Below, piece by piece: positions 43,615 to 52,965 of a DNA stretch of 64,000 nucleotides. The notes beneath the pieces were generated by a model that searched no databases, was not told the DNA's origin, and saw nothing but the letters and a program-made list of their open reading frames with translations. How positions within the stretch are numbered: the first letter of the stretch is position 1; each line of letters begins with the position of its first letter. The stretch is from Chitinophaga pinensis (GTDB lineage: Bacteria; Bacteroidota; Bacteroidia; Chitinophagales; Chitinophagaceae). The translations under genes and the position numbers were made by a program. Where the stretch lies: contig LR632930.1 in NCBI GenBank assembly GCA_902167325.1, positions 5,332,001-5,396,000 on the forward strand, in the 5' to 3' direction.

Positions 43615-45807
43615 TTACGCCGCCTTTTTGCGGACTGGCGCTACTTTCGCTTTCTTCGGATGCACCAGTTTCATCTCATCAATGAGGTGTTTGGCACCCG
43701 CAAATTTATCGACTACGAATAATACGTAGCGGATATCCACCATGATATTGCGGCAGATGGATGCATCGTAATTGATATCACTCATCGTGCCTTCCCACGT
43801 ACGGTCGAAGTTAAGACCGATGAGGTTGCCATAAGCATCCAGGGCCGGACTGCCGGAGTTCCCCCCGGTAGTATGGTTAGAGGCGATGAAGCATACGGGC
43901 ATTTTCCCGTTTTGCCCGTACTGTCCGTAATCCTTACTGGCATACAGTTCACGGAGCTTTTCGGGTACGTCGAATTCATAATCGCCCGGTTTGTATTTCT
44001 CCATCACACCATCCAGTGTGGTCATGAAATCGTATTCCACGGCATCGCGGGGCGCATAGCCGCCTACTTTACCGTAGGTGAGGCGCAGCGTGCTGTTGGC
44101 ATCGGGGTAAAAGCGGCGGTCTTTCAGCACATCCATTTGCGCCTGCATATAACGGCGCTGGAGGCGATTTATATCCGCCTGAATGGCATCATGCTGTTTG
44201 CTGACCAGTTCGGAATAGCCGTTGCGCAGGCCTATGAGGAAACGCGTGGCGGGGTCTTTCCAGATATCAGTTGCCACAGTGGCATACGGCCGGTCTACAA
44301 ATGCTTTAAGCGCCGCATAGTTCGTTAAGGCCGATTTGCTGTAGAGGTGATTAGCCGTGGTGCGCCCGTCCTTATTCGTTTCCATCCAGATCTGGTAGCC
44401 TTCGCCACCAATCTTGTTGGAAGGCACTTCTTTAAAGTACAGATCGAACAGCGCTGTGGCCACATCCCTGTCTACGTCGTTGTTATAATTTTTGAAAGAT
44501 GTTTCCGCTGTGGCAAGAAACTTGTCACGCAGGGCGGGATACTTATCCTCGCCTTTGTTACGCGTATCCTGTATCATATTCACGAGGTTGTTGGCCAGCG
44601 TGAGCATTTCCACATTGCGGACTAACTCAGTGTAATAATCGCGGGCTACGGCGTAAGGTGCCAGGTCTGAATACAACTGGTTGAGTGAATCCAGCAGGGC
44701 ACCGTATTCGGAATTTGTACCGGCCAGCTGACGAAAGCGTGATTCGTAGGCCAGCTTACGCGCTATACCTTTCGTTTGGCGTACACCCTGCATCTCCCCG
44801 ATCCACTTCTTCCAGGCGTTGGCTGTAGAAGCCTGTTTGGCGGCGTACTGAATTTTGATCTGCTCGTCTTTACGCATGTATCCGTCAATTACTTTGAGGG
44901 CAGCATCACGCATCCCAACGCGGGCAGGGTCCTGTCCTTCCACCGTAAGTTTCATGGCATTGGAGGGCATATACTCATTCGTACGGCCGGGGAAGCCGAA
45001 CACCATGGTAAAATCGTTTTCCGCCACACCGTCGAGCGATATGGGCAGGAAGTGTTTCGGGTTCAGGGGCACATTTTCAGCGCTGTATTCGGCCGGTTTA
45101 TTGTCTTTCCCGGCATATACGCGGAAGATGGAGAAGTCACCCGTATGACGGGGCCACATCCAGTTATCGGTATCTGCACCGAATTTGCCGATGGAGGAAG
45201 GCGGAGCGCCTACGAGGCGAACGTCTTTATATGTTTCTGTCACGAACAGGAAATACTGGTTGGCTTCGAAGAAGGGCTTTATGAGCACTTCCTGCCACGA
45301 TTCCTTAACTGCGCCGGATTTAATACCGTTGAGGTTTTTATCGATGGCCGACTGGCGCTCTCTTTCATTCAGAGAAGCACTTACACCGGCCAGGGCCTGT
45401 TTGGTCACATCTTCGATGCGGACGATAAATGTTGCGGTAAGGCCCGGGTTGGGCAGTTCTTCGCGGAGATTACGCGCCCAGAAGCCCCTGTCGAGGTAAT
45501 TATTCTGAAGGGTGGTATGCTTCTGTATAGCGTCGAATCCGCAATGGTGGTTAGTGAGCAGCAGTCCTTTGGAGGAAATGATCTCTCCCGTGCAAAAGCC
45601 GCCAAAGCTTACGATGGCATCTTTCAGGCTCCCTTTATTCACATTATAAATGTCGGAAGCGCTGATTTTCAACCCCATTCCTTTCATCTCTTTTTCATTC
45701 AGCGAGCCCAGCAGATGGGGGAGCCACATCCCTTCCGTTGCGGAAGCGGTGATGTTGACGGCGAGTAAGGACCCCAAAAGCAGGTATAGCTTGATAGTTT
45801 GCCGCAT
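43615..45807 (-). CDS. S46 family dipeptidyl peptidase, DPP11-like
   Basis: A 730-residue exported serine exopeptidase that removes dipeptides from oligopeptides, feeding peptide catabolism. The signal peptide ends TASATEG. The catalytic His lies in TNHHCGFDAI (about 87-88) and the catalytic Ser is Ser651 in GGNSGSPAL. Eighteen residues later is an Arg (LNFDRTWEG, Arg669), the position that in characterised enzymes is Arg in DPP11 (Asp/Glu preference) and Gly in DPP7 (hydrophobic preference), so acidic specificity is predicted. I chose the ATG at 45807; an upstream frame start at 45828 precedes the signal peptide. Confidence 0.93.
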   Translation of the reverse strand: MRQTIKLYLLLGSLLAVNITASATEGMWLPHLLGSLNEKEMKGMGLKISASDIYNVNKGSLKDAIVSFGGFCTGEIISSKGLLLTNHHCGFDAIQKHTTLQNNYLDRGFWARNLREELPNPGLTATFIVRIEDVTKQALAGVSASLNERERQSAIDKNLNGIKSGAVKESWQEVLIKPFFEANQYFLFVTETYKDVRLVGAPPSSIGKFGADTDNWMWPRHTGDFSIFRVYAGKDNKPAEYSAENVPLNPKHFLPISLDGVAENDFTMVFGFPGRTNEYMPSNAMKLTVEGQDPARVGMRDAALKVIDGYMRKDEQIKIQYAAKQASTANAWKKWIGEMQGVRQTKGIARKLAYESRFRQLAGTNSEYGALLDSLNQLYSDLAPYAVARDYYTELVRNVEMLTLANNLVNMIQDTRNKGEDKYPALRDKFLATAETSFKNYNNDVDRDVATALFDLYFKEVPSNKIGGEGYQIWMETNKDGRTTANHLYSKSALTNYAALKAFVDRPYATVATDIWKDPATRFLIGLRNGYSELVSKQHDAIQADINRLQRRYMQAQMDVLKDRRFYPDANSTLRLTYGKVGGYAPRDAVEYDFMTTLDGVMEKYKPGDYEFDVPEKLRELYASKDYGQYGQNGKMPVCFIASNHTTGGNSGSPALDAYGNLIGLNFDRTWEGTMSDINYDASICRNIMVDIRYVLFVVDKFAGAKHLIDEMKLVHPKKAKVAPVRKKAA

Positions 45808-45858
45808 AAGTTTGATTTGGTGAAACAAAGCGGCAATTTAAGGAAAGCGCGGAACATG

Positions 45859-45889
45859 AAAAAGGCCGTCCTGTTAAGGGACGGCCTTT
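45859..45889 (-). terminator. Terminator of lpd
   Basis: On the minus strand AAAGGCCGTCC..GGACGGCCTTTTT with a T-run, between the lpd stop and the peptidase start. Confidence 0.85.
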
Positions 45890-45910
45890 CATATATGCGG
45901 TAAATGTGCA

Positions 45911-47317
45911 TTACAGGTGGATCGCCTCGCCGTAAGCCGCTTCAATGGCATCTTTCACCGCTTCAGCCATAGTTGGGTGCGGGTGGATGCTGTTCAGCAC
46001 TTCCTGGTAAGTAGTTTCCAGTGTGCGTGCGGTAACGGTTTGAACGATGGCTTCAGTTACATTGGCACCAATCATATGGGTACCCAGCCATTCGCCGTAT
46101 TTAGCATCGAAGATCACTTTTACGAAACCTTCGGTAGCACCCGCGCCTACAGCCTTGCCGGAAGCCGAATAAGGGAATTTACCCACTTTCACTTCGTAGC
46201 CTGCTTCTTTCGCCTGCTTTTCGGTATAACCTACAGAAGCGATCTCTGGTGCGCAATAAGTACAGCCCGGTACGTTGTTGTAATCAACTGGCGTGGGCTT
46301 ATGATGGAATTTCTTCTCGTTGTAAGCAATGGCTTCCACGGCAATGATTGCTTCGCGGGAAGCAACGTGTGCCAGAGCCTGACCGGGAACGATGTCACCG
46401 ATAGCGTATACGCCGGCTACGTTGGTAGCGTAGTACTTGTCTACCAGCACTTTACCTTTATCAGTTTTTACACCGAGGGTTTCAAGGCCGATGTTTTCGA
46501 TGTTGGCAGAGATGCCTACAGCGCTCAATACCACGTCTGCTTCCAGTGAAATTTCGCCGGTGGCGGTTTTCACTTTGGCTTTAACGCCGGTTTTGGTAGC
46601 TTCTACTGCCTCTACGGAAGCGTTGGTCATTACTTCAATGCCTTTCTTCTTGTAGATTTTCTCCAGTTCTTTAGAAATATCTTCGTCTTCAACCGGAACG
46701 ATGCGCGGCATGAATTCAACGATGGTCACTTTCGTGCCCATTGTGGCGTAGAAGTAGGCAAACTCAACGCCGATGGCGCCGGAACCTACCACAATCATGC
46801 TTTTAGGCTGGGTGGGGAGGTTCATAGCCTCACGGTAACCAATGATGGTTTTACCGTCGATCTTCAGGTTGGGGAGCTCGCGGGAGCGGGCACCGGTAGC
46901 CAGAATAATATGTTTTGCTTCGTGCACAGTAGCTTTACCGTCTTTATCGGTTACTTCCACCTGGCCTTTTGCTTTCAGTTTGCCATTGCCCAGTAGCACG
47001 TCGATTTTGTTCTTCTTCATGAGGAACTGTACGCCCTTGCTCATTTTGTCGGCCGCGCCACGGGAGCGTTTAATCACCGCGGGAAAATCAGCCTTCGCTT
47101 CGCCTACGGTCACGCCGTAATCTTTGGAATGCTGGATATATTCCATTACCTGCGCAGATTTCAACAATGCCTTGGTTGGGATACATCCCCAGTTCAAACA
47201 GATACCGCCTAAATTCTCACGTTCTACTACCGCTGTTTTGAAACCCAGTTGTGAAGCCCGGATAGCCGCCACGTATCCACCGGGACCACTACCAATTACG
47301 ATTACGTCGTATGCCAT
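45911..47317 (-). CDS. lpdA: Dihydrolipoyl dehydrogenase (E3)
   Basis: A 468-residue flavoprotein that reoxidises dihydrolipoamide in 2-oxoacid dehydrogenase complexes and the glycine cleavage system. N-terminal FAD motif VIGSGPGGYVAAI, redox-active disulphide GGICLNWGCIPTK (Cys40 and Cys45), NAD motif VVGSGAIGVEFAYFYATMG (about 180-198) and the C-terminal active-site HPHPTMAEAVKDA with its catalytic His. No E1 or E2 gene is adjacent. Its own promoter and terminator make it monocistronic. Confidence 0.97.
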   Translation of the reverse strand: MAYDVIVIGSGPGGYVAAIRASQLGFKTAVVERENLGGICLNWGCIPTKALLKSAQVMEYIQHSKDYGVTVGEAKADFPAVIKRSRGAADKMSKGVQFLMKKNKIDVLLGNGKLKAKGQVEVTDKDGKATVHEAKHIILATGARSRELPNLKIDGKTIIGYREAMNLPTQPKSMIVVGSGAIGVEFAYFYATMGTKVTIVEFMPRIVPVEDEDISKELEKIYKKKGIEVMTNASVEAVEATKTGVKAKVKTATGEISLEADVVLSAVGISANIENIGLETLGVKTDKGKVLVDKYYATNVAGVYAIGDIVPGQALAHVASREAIIAVEAIAYNEKKFHHKPTPVDYNNVPGCTYCAPEIASVGYTEKQAKEAGYEVKVGKFPYSASGKAVGAGATEGFVKVIFDAKYGEWLGTHMIGANVTEAIVQTVTARTLETTYQEVLNSIHPHPTMAEAVKDAIEAAYGEAIHL

Positions 47318-47344
47318 ATTGCTTGATTTTTAAAATAAACGTGG

Positions 47345-47352
47345 CAAATGTA
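47345..47352 (-). promoter_or_regulatory. -7 promoter motif for lpd
   Basis: On the minus strand TACATTTG matches TAnnTTTG, 27 bases before the lpd ATG. Confidence 0.6.
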
Positions 47353-47381
47353 GTAAAAAAAAGTAAAGGGAGCTATGATTC

Positions 47382-47409
47382 AAAAAGGCTCCCCTTCCGG
47401 GGAGCCTTC
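47382..47409 (-). terminator. Terminator of the lolA gene
   Basis: AAGGCTCCCC/GGGGAGCCTT stem with TTTTT on the minus strand. Confidence 0.85.
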
Positions 47410-47429
47410 CAAATATCTGTAAGCCGCTG

Positions 47430-48098
47430 TTAGCGAAGATCTACCACCTCCACGCCAGGGTGCTTTTTGGCGTCGAAAGTGAACATATCATCCGTTACCG
47501 TGCCGTTGGGCTGGAAACTGCTGATCTCGTATGTATAGCGGTTGCCGTTTTTCTCAAAAACTTTCATCCGTGCCAGCGTCTGGGTTTTCTTGTCCACATC
47601 CAGCAGTACTTTGAAGAAGGTTTTGGATTTATCAGTCGGTGTCAGCTCAATATTCTGTAATACTTTGCCCTTTTCGGTGGTTTCCCCGTTCAGTTTGTAC
47701 AGGAAATCCTTGTCGTAGAAGTTCGTGAAGATCTTTGCCGGAGTCATGCCCTGGCTGCTTTGGTCCACATTGTTAATGGTAACCTCGTTCACGTCTTTAG
47801 CGTAGGTCCAGGAAGTTTTGTTGTCGCTGATGATTTCCTGGTCGCCCATTACCACTTTATATTTCGCGCCTTTCAGGTATACTGCTCCTTTCTTGGAATC
47901 GGTCACGCTGTTATTGGCGCCTTCCACCTTCAATACAAAATTGGCGATAACAGATTTCAGGGACTTGAATTTTTTGCTCACATTGTCCAGCACTACCTTG
48001 GCCTTGGGGTCACTTTTACCCTGTTGTGCCATGGCGCCGCTCATCAATCCGCAAAGAATCAGGCCCGTAAATACCGTTTTCTTGATCATTCTGTTCAT
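47430..48098 (-). CDS. lolA: LolA-family outer-membrane lipoprotein carrier
   Basis: A 222-residue periplasmic protein with a signal peptide ending SGAMAQQ. It has the half-barrel LolA pattern: FKSLKSVIANFVLKVEG near the start, GAVYLKGAKYKVVMGDQEIISDNKTSW in the middle (the usual 'yr..d.q.i.sDg...W' strand) and VLLDVDKKTQTLARMKVFEKNGNRYTYEI towards the end. It ferries lipoproteins from the inner membrane to the outer-membrane acceptor. Located next to ftsK on the same strand, an arrangement seen in many proteobacteria and Bacteroidota. Confidence 0.9.
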   Translation of the reverse strand: MNRMIKKTVFTGLILCGLMSGAMAQQGKSDPKAKVVLDNVSKKFKSLKSVIANFVLKVEGANNSVTDSKKGAVYLKGAKYKVVMGDQEIISDNKTSWTYAKDVNEVTINNVDQSSQGMTPAKIFTNFYDKDFLYKLNGETTEKGKVLQNIELTPTDKSKTFFKVLLDVDKKTQTLARMKVFEKNGNRYTYEISSFQPNGTVTDDMFTFDAKKHPGVEVVDLR

Positions 48099-48190
48099 TT
48101 TAAGTTAATTCTCAGGTAATATAGACAAATGCTGTGCCGATCCGTTTAATTAGCCCTGTTAAAGAATTGCAAAATTATTACAAATTATCT

Positions 48191-50785
48191 TTATAACATA
48201 CTATTGAGGATCTCATCGAGGTCTGCTTCCGTTTTCACATTCACTTCCCGGGCCTTACTGCCCATATTCGGACCAACGATGCCTGCAGCCTCCAGCTGGT
48301 CCATCAGCCTGCCCGCACGGTTATACCCCAGCTTCATCCTGCGCTGCAGCAATGAAGTGGAACCCTGCTGGTTCTGAACAATAACGCGGGCTGCTTCTTC
48401 AAACAGGGGATCACGGTCTGCAAGGCTGAAATCTTTCCCTTCCATGTCTTTCTCATCAATATACTCCGGTAGCAGGAAGGCATCCGGGTAGCCGCGCTGG
48501 CCGCCGATGAATTCCGCTACGCTTTCCACTTCAGGTGTATCTACGAAGGCGCACTGGAGACGTACCACTTCCCCGTTAAAAGAAATAAGCATGTCGCCCT
48601 GCCCGATAAGCTGCTCTGCACCGCCTGTATCGAGGATAGTGCGGGAGTCGATCTTAGAGGATACCTTGAACGCGATACGGGCCGGGAAGTTGGCTTTGAT
48701 GGTACCGGTGATGATATTTACGGAAGGGCGCTGAGTGGCAATAATGAGGTGGATACCTACGGCACGGGCCAGCTGTGCCAGTCGTGCGATGGGCATCTCC
48801 ACTTCCTTACCCGCTGTCATGATCAGATCCGCGAACTCGTCGATCACCAGTACAATAAACGGCAGGTAACGATGCCCTTTCAGGGGGTTAAGGCGCCGCT
48901 GGGTGAACTTGGCATTGTATTCCCGGATGTTACGGGTACCGGCTTCTTTCAGCAGGTCATACCGCACGTCCATTTCAATACAAAGCGCGTTCAGTGTATG
49001 CACCACTTTCTTGGTATCGGTGATGATCGCGTCTTCCTCTCCCGGCAGCTTGGCCAGGAAGTGTTTCTCGATGAGCTTGTAGAGGCTCAGTTCCACCTTC
49101 TTCGGATCTACCAGTACAAACTTCAGTTGTGAAGGGTGTTTTTTGTACAGCAGGGAAACGAGCAGTGTATTGATACCTACCGACTTACCCTGCCCTGTGG
49201 CACCAGCCATGAGCAGGTGCGGCATTTTGGCGAGGTCGGCGATAAAGTTTTCGTTGTCGATCTTTTTACCGATCGCAATGGGCAGATCCATCTGGCTGTG
49301 CTGGAATTTATCCGATGCCAGCATGTTCCGGAGCGATACGATGGTTTTCTTCACATTAGGCACCTCAATACCGATGGTACCACGGCCCGGAATGGGGGCG
49401 ATGATACGGATGCCCAGTGCGGAAAGGCTCAGCGCGATATCATCTTCCAGGTTTTTGATCCGGGAGATGCGCACTCCTGCTGCAGGTACAATCTCGTACA
49501 AGGTAACGGTTGGCCCTACGGTAGCACTGATCTTCTGGATGGAAATATCGTAGTTCTTGAGGGTGTCGATGATCTGGTTCTTGTTCTTTTCCAGTTCTGA
49601 GGCGTCCTGCACGATCTTATCAGACCCGTGGTTCTCCAACATTTCGAGAGAGGGGTATTGATAATCGCGTAGGTCGAGGGTAGGCTCGTAAGGATCTGCA
49701 GTAACCACTTCGCGGACAGGTACGATCTCTTCCACTTCTTCATCCGTAGGATCTTCATACACCGGCTTGATCTCGAAGGCTACATCATCCGTACGCGGCT
49801 TCTTAGGCGCAGGCGGCGGAATATCGAGCTGGATGGGAGCAGGCGGTGCTTCAACAACCGGTGCAGGCTCAGGCTCAGGCTCAGGATCAGGTTCGTGGAT
49901 GGTAAGTTTCAGCTCTTCCAGCGCCAGATCTTCCGGCTCAGGTTGCTCTTCTTTTTCGATCAGCTGCAGTTCGCCATCAAATTCCTCTTCTTCTTCCCGG
50001 AATACAGGTGCGCCATCACCTTTAAGTCCGTTGTTACGGGCACTGGCTGCAGGTGCAAACCGGCTGTTATCTTCCTCCCCTTCATCTTCCGCTTCTTCTT
50101 CCGGATAAGCAGGTACAACTGCTTTAGCAGGTTTAGCCTGCTTTTCGGGCCATTTAAAGTCGAGGTTGAACTTCCAGATGAGCCAGCAGATGCCCGAAGT
50201 AATGAGCAGCAGGCCTGTACCGGTTTTACCGAGGAAGCCGCTTACCCACTTGTTCAGCGCATCGCCCATGGCACCACCCCATGGGAAGGCTGATTTACCG
50301 GTGAGGAATGCGAAGGTCATGCTGAGGAACAGCAGGCCAAAGAGGATATATTTCACATTGCGCCAGAAACGGAAAACCCGCCGGCCAACAATGAAATTGA
50401 TGCCTATGATAAAGAAGAAATAAGTGAACAGGTACGAGGCGATGCCGAAGCCTTTAAAGAAAAACCAGTGCGATGTAAACGCACCGAGCCTTCCCAGCAG
50501 GTTACCCACTTCCACATCATCGCGGAAGAGTACGGAGGAAGAATAACGGAATACCTTATCCTGATCCTCTTCCCAGGTAAAGAGGTATGATGTGAACGCG
50601 ATGAAGCAATACAATGCCAGCAGCAGAAAAACCGCGCCCAGCACTTTATGGGTGCGCTCATCCTTCACCAGTTCCCGCACTTTCACCTCCGGTTCCTTGT
50701 CCGGTTTAAGGACATCCGGACTGGGTGGTTGCTCTTTCTTCTTTTTTGGTTCTTTCTTCTCTGATTTCAGTTTGTTTCCTGCCAT
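48191..50785 (-). CDS. ftsK: DNA translocase FtsK/SpoIIIE
   Basis: An 864-residue division-site motor that clears and resolves chromosome ends. Four to five N-terminal membrane helices (about 50-205), an acidic Pro/Glu-rich linker (about 215-370, containing a repeated PEPEPEPAP stretch), a RecA-like motor with Walker A GATGQGKSVGIN (about 515-527), and a C-terminal winged-helix gamma domain (STSLLQRRMKLGYNRAGRLMDQLE) that reads KOPS-type sites. The ATG at 50785 (MAGNKLKSEK) is preferred to a TTG four codons upstream. lolA follows 92 bases later without a terminator in between, so the two may form an operon. Confidence 0.97.
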   Translation of the reverse strand: MAGNKLKSEKKEPKKKKEQPPSPDVLKPDKEPEVKVRELVKDERTHKVLGAVFLLLALYCFIAFTSYLFTWEEDQDKVFRYSSSVLFRDDVEVGNLLGRLGAFTSHWFFFKGFGIASYLFTYFFFIIGINFIVGRRVFRFWRNVKYILFGLLFLSMTFAFLTGKSAFPWGGAMGDALNKWVSGFLGKTGTGLLLITSGICWLIWKFNLDFKWPEKQAKPAKAVVPAYPEEEAEDEGEEDNSRFAPAASARNNGLKGDGAPVFREEEEEFDGELQLIEKEEQPEPEDLALEELKLTIHEPDPEPEPEPAPVVEAPPAPIQLDIPPPAPKKPRTDDVAFEIKPVYEDPTDEEVEEIVPVREVVTADPYEPTLDLRDYQYPSLEMLENHGSDKIVQDASELEKNKNQIIDTLKNYDISIQKISATVGPTVTLYEIVPAAGVRISRIKNLEDDIALSLSALGIRIIAPIPGRGTIGIEVPNVKKTIVSLRNMLASDKFQHSQMDLPIAIGKKIDNENFIADLAKMPHLLMAGATGQGKSVGINTLLVSLLYKKHPSQLKFVLVDPKKVELSLYKLIEKHFLAKLPGEEDAIITDTKKVVHTLNALCIEMDVRYDLLKEAGTRNIREYNAKFTQRRLNPLKGHRYLPFIVLVIDEFADLIMTAGKEVEMPIARLAQLARAVGIHLIIATQRPSVNIITGTIKANFPARIAFKVSSKIDSRTILDTGGAEQLIGQGDMLISFNGEVVRLQCAFVDTPEVESVAEFIGGQRGYPDAFLLPEYIDEKDMEGKDFSLADRDPLFEEAARVIVQNQQGSTSLLQRRMKLGYNRAGRLMDQLEAAGIVGPNMGSKAREVNVKTEADLDEILNSML

Positions 50786-50827
50786 AATCGGAATCAAAAT
50801 TAACTATTGCGGTGCCAATCGCGGAAA

Positions 50828-51907
50828 TTATTTCCTGAGGCCGGTTGTTTGCCGGATCCATTCGGTCATTTCGCCAAGGGCAGCCGGGGATATGGTTTCC
50901 GTCAGCGTCCGGTATTCCGTAAGCTGACAGGTTTTACATTGTTGAAAAAGATGGTTGAGGCCCGGCAGCTCCCTAACTGTAGCTTTCGGAACACCTTCCC
51001 GCCATCCTGCGAGATTCACTTTGCTGATCACCTGGATGTCTTTATCACCATTCAGTACCAGCACAGGGCATTTCACTTTGGCAAAATAGGGTTTTGGATC
51101 GAAACGGACGATGGAAAGGTATTCATGTGTCAGATATTGTGACGAAACGGTTTGCACGAAGCGGTCCTCATCCATTGCTTTCTGCGCCCCCGCGTTCTCC
51201 CCGTACTGCTTTTTAGCATTGCTGATGATGCGTGCTTTCAATGCCACGGTATCTTTTTCCTGCATAATAGCATCCATCATGGAACGCTGGTAACTCATCT
51301 GGGATTTAATGAGGCTATCACCGGCATTGTACTGCCGCAGGATGGCATCTGTCTGGCTCATGATAATCTCAGCCCCGTTCACACCCGGGCCAGCCATGGA
51401 AACGAGGAAAGCCACAGCAGGGTTTTCTGCCGCCAGGATCAGTCCGATAGCACCGCCTTCGCTATGCCCCACCACGCCTATTTTCCGGGTATCCACATCA
51501 GCACGGCCTTTCAGGTATGCCAGGGCAGCTGCAGCATCCCGGGTAAAATCTGCAATATCGCTTCCCTTCATTTGTCCACGGCTTTCCCCTACCCCACGAT
51601 CATCGTACCGCAGCACGGCGATGCCGTTCTTCGCGAAATGATCTGCGATTACGAGGAAGGGTTTATGCCCCAGCAGCTGGCTGTTCCTGTCCTGCGGACC
51701 ACTGCCGGAGATAAGTATCACCGTGGGATGCTTACCGGGTGCATCCGGCCGGGTAAAGGTGCCTGCCAGTGAGAAACTGTCTTTCGTATTGGGGAAATAC
51801 ACATGCTCCACATGATAGGGGTACTTGGGCTTTGGTTCCTGCGGGCGCTCCTGTGCACGGACTGTAAGTCCTGCCACCATAACAACCAATAGCAGATAGC
51901 TGCGCAT
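50828..51907 (-). CDS. Exported alpha/beta hydrolase
   Basis: A 359-residue protein with signal peptide (cleavage near TVRAQE). Serine nucleophile motif GHSEGG at about residues 147-152, the oxyanion strand ILISGSGPQDRN, the DDRGVGESRG turn and a C-terminal His in LPGLNHLFQ fit the alpha/beta hydrolase fold of the Abhydrolase_5/BAAT-like esterase group. The substrate is unknown; these are often lipoprotein-free periplasmic esterases or acyl-peptide hydrolases. It lies 30 bases upstream of the ftsK frame on the same strand. Confidence 0.88.
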   Translation of the reverse strand: MRSYLLLVVMVAGLTVRAQERPQEPKPKYPYHVEHVYFPNTKDSFSLAGTFTRPDAPGKHPTVILISGSGPQDRNSQLLGHKPFLVIADHFAKNGIAVLRYDDRGVGESRGQMKGSDIADFTRDAAAALAYLKGRADVDTRKIGVVGHSEGGAIGLILAAENPAVAFLVSMAGPGVNGAEIIMSQTDAILRQYNAGDSLIKSQMSYQRSMMDAIMQEKDTVALKARIISNAKKQYGENAGAQKAMDEDRFVQTVSSQYLTHEYLSIVRFDPKPYFAKVKCPVLVLNGDKDIQVISKVNLAGWREGVPKATVRELPGLNHLFQQCKTCQLTEYRTLTETISPAALGEMTEWIRQTTGLRK

Positions 51908-52079
51908 AATGCTGATTTTAATATTGTAAGCCGGGAATACTTCCCTTTGCGGGGGTAAATTAACTTTTTTTCTGACTGTAAATCGAAAACCGAAACCCCT
52001 ATAATATACAAACAGGGCGCAGCATTATAATTGCTGCAGCCCTGCCGGTAAGTATTATTATTGTTCAGGTAAACTCTGA
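51908..52079 (-). other. Intergenic region with a weak stem-loop
   Basis: About 170 bases. A stem CAGGGCGCAGCA/TGCTGC.GCCCTG at 52013-52044 could weakly terminate the DUF423 gene on the minus strand but lacks a clear T-run. AT-rich remainder probably holds the hydrolase promoter. Confidence 0.4.
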
Positions 52080-52466
52080 TTATTTCTTCAGTACGCCAAC
52101 GAGCAGGCATATCCACCCTGCGATAAACAGGAGGCCGCCGATGGGTGTGATGGCACCGATGCCCCGCAGGCCAACGGTTTCCGTGGCTTTGAGGAAAGTG
52201 AGCACATACAGGGAACCGGAGAAAAGGAGGATGCCCAGAAGGAACAAGCGGCCGGCCCATATGAGGGATGGTGATGGCAGATGCGCATACAAAATACCCA
52301 CGGCCAGCAGTGCGAATACGTGATAGAACTGGTAAGTAACACCGGTCTGGAAGGTGCTTACGGTTTCCGGCGGCACCAGTTCTTTCAGTTTGTGAGCCCC
52401 GAAAGCGCCGAGTATTACGGAAAGGGCGCCAAGGGCGGCGGCCCAAACTAAAAACGATTTATGCAT
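52080..52466 (-). CDS. DUF423 membrane protein
   Basis: A 128-residue inner-membrane protein with four transmembrane helices, the compact DUF423 family (YgdD-like). Characteristic sequence: LGAFGAHKL near the N-terminus, TYQFYHVFALLAVGIL (about 45-60), SLYVLTFL and PIGGLLFIAGW towards the end. Function unknown in the family. Its start overlaps the aroK stop by 8 bases (shared ATGCATAA), so it is translated in the same operon with aroK and the phosphopantetheinyl transferase. Confidence 0.9.
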   Translation of the reverse strand: MHKSFLVWAAALGALSVILGAFGAHKLKELVPPETVSTFQTGVTYQFYHVFALLAVGILYAHLPSPSLIWAGRLFLLGILLFSGSLYVLTFLKATETVGLRGIGAITPIGGLLFIAGWICLLVGVLKK

Positions 52467-52965
52467 GGTGGATCAGTTTGTCAAAAGTCTCCAAAGATAT
52501 CTCATCGTCACTGATGATCACCTGACTTTGCTCATAATACGGCTGGCGTTCCAGCAATTTCTTTTCGGTAAAGGCAGCCAGATCTTCCGGTGTAAGATCC
52601 TGGATCAGGGGGCGTTTATGCTGCTTGCGTTGCAGGCGCTCCACCATCAGGCCTACCGAAGGGTTCAGCCAGATGGTTTTACCCGATTCGTTCATGAAAT
52701 CCATGGTATCGGAAAAACAGGGGGTACCGCCGCCGCAGGAAATGATGAAACGGTTGTTATCCAATACCAGCTCCCTCAGCAGTTTGCTTTCCTGCTCCCG
52801 GAAGTAAGTTTCGCCTTTGGTATTGAAAATATCGGCAACAGGCATGCCTTCTGCCTCCACGATCACATCATCAAGGTCATAAAAAGGCAAGTCCCAATGC
52901 GCGGCTAGCTGCTTGCCCCAATAGGATTTTCCGGCTCCCATAAACCCCAAGAGAAAAATTTTCAT
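52459..52965 (-). CDS. aroK: Shikimate kinase
   Basis: A 168-residue cytoplasmic kinase that phosphorylates shikimate at the 3-hydroxyl in aromatic amino acid synthesis. Walker A LGFMGAGKSYWGK is at about residues 5-17, LDDVIVEAEGM (about 30-40) holds the shikimate-binding Asp, and SCGGGTPCF (about 77-85) is the glycine-rich shikimate loop. The ATG at 52965 overlaps the stop of the upstream transferase gene (ATGA), a coupled start; the longer frame at 53010 would lie inside that gene. Confidence 0.95.
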   Translation of the reverse strand: MKIFLLGFMGAGKSYWGKQLAAHWDLPFYDLDDVIVEAEGMPVADIFNTKGETYFREQESKLLRELVLDNNRFIISCGGGTPCFSDTMDFMNESGKTIWLNPSVGLMVERLQRKQHKRPLIQDLTPEDLAAFTEKKLLERQPYYEQSQVIISDDEISLETFDKLIHHA

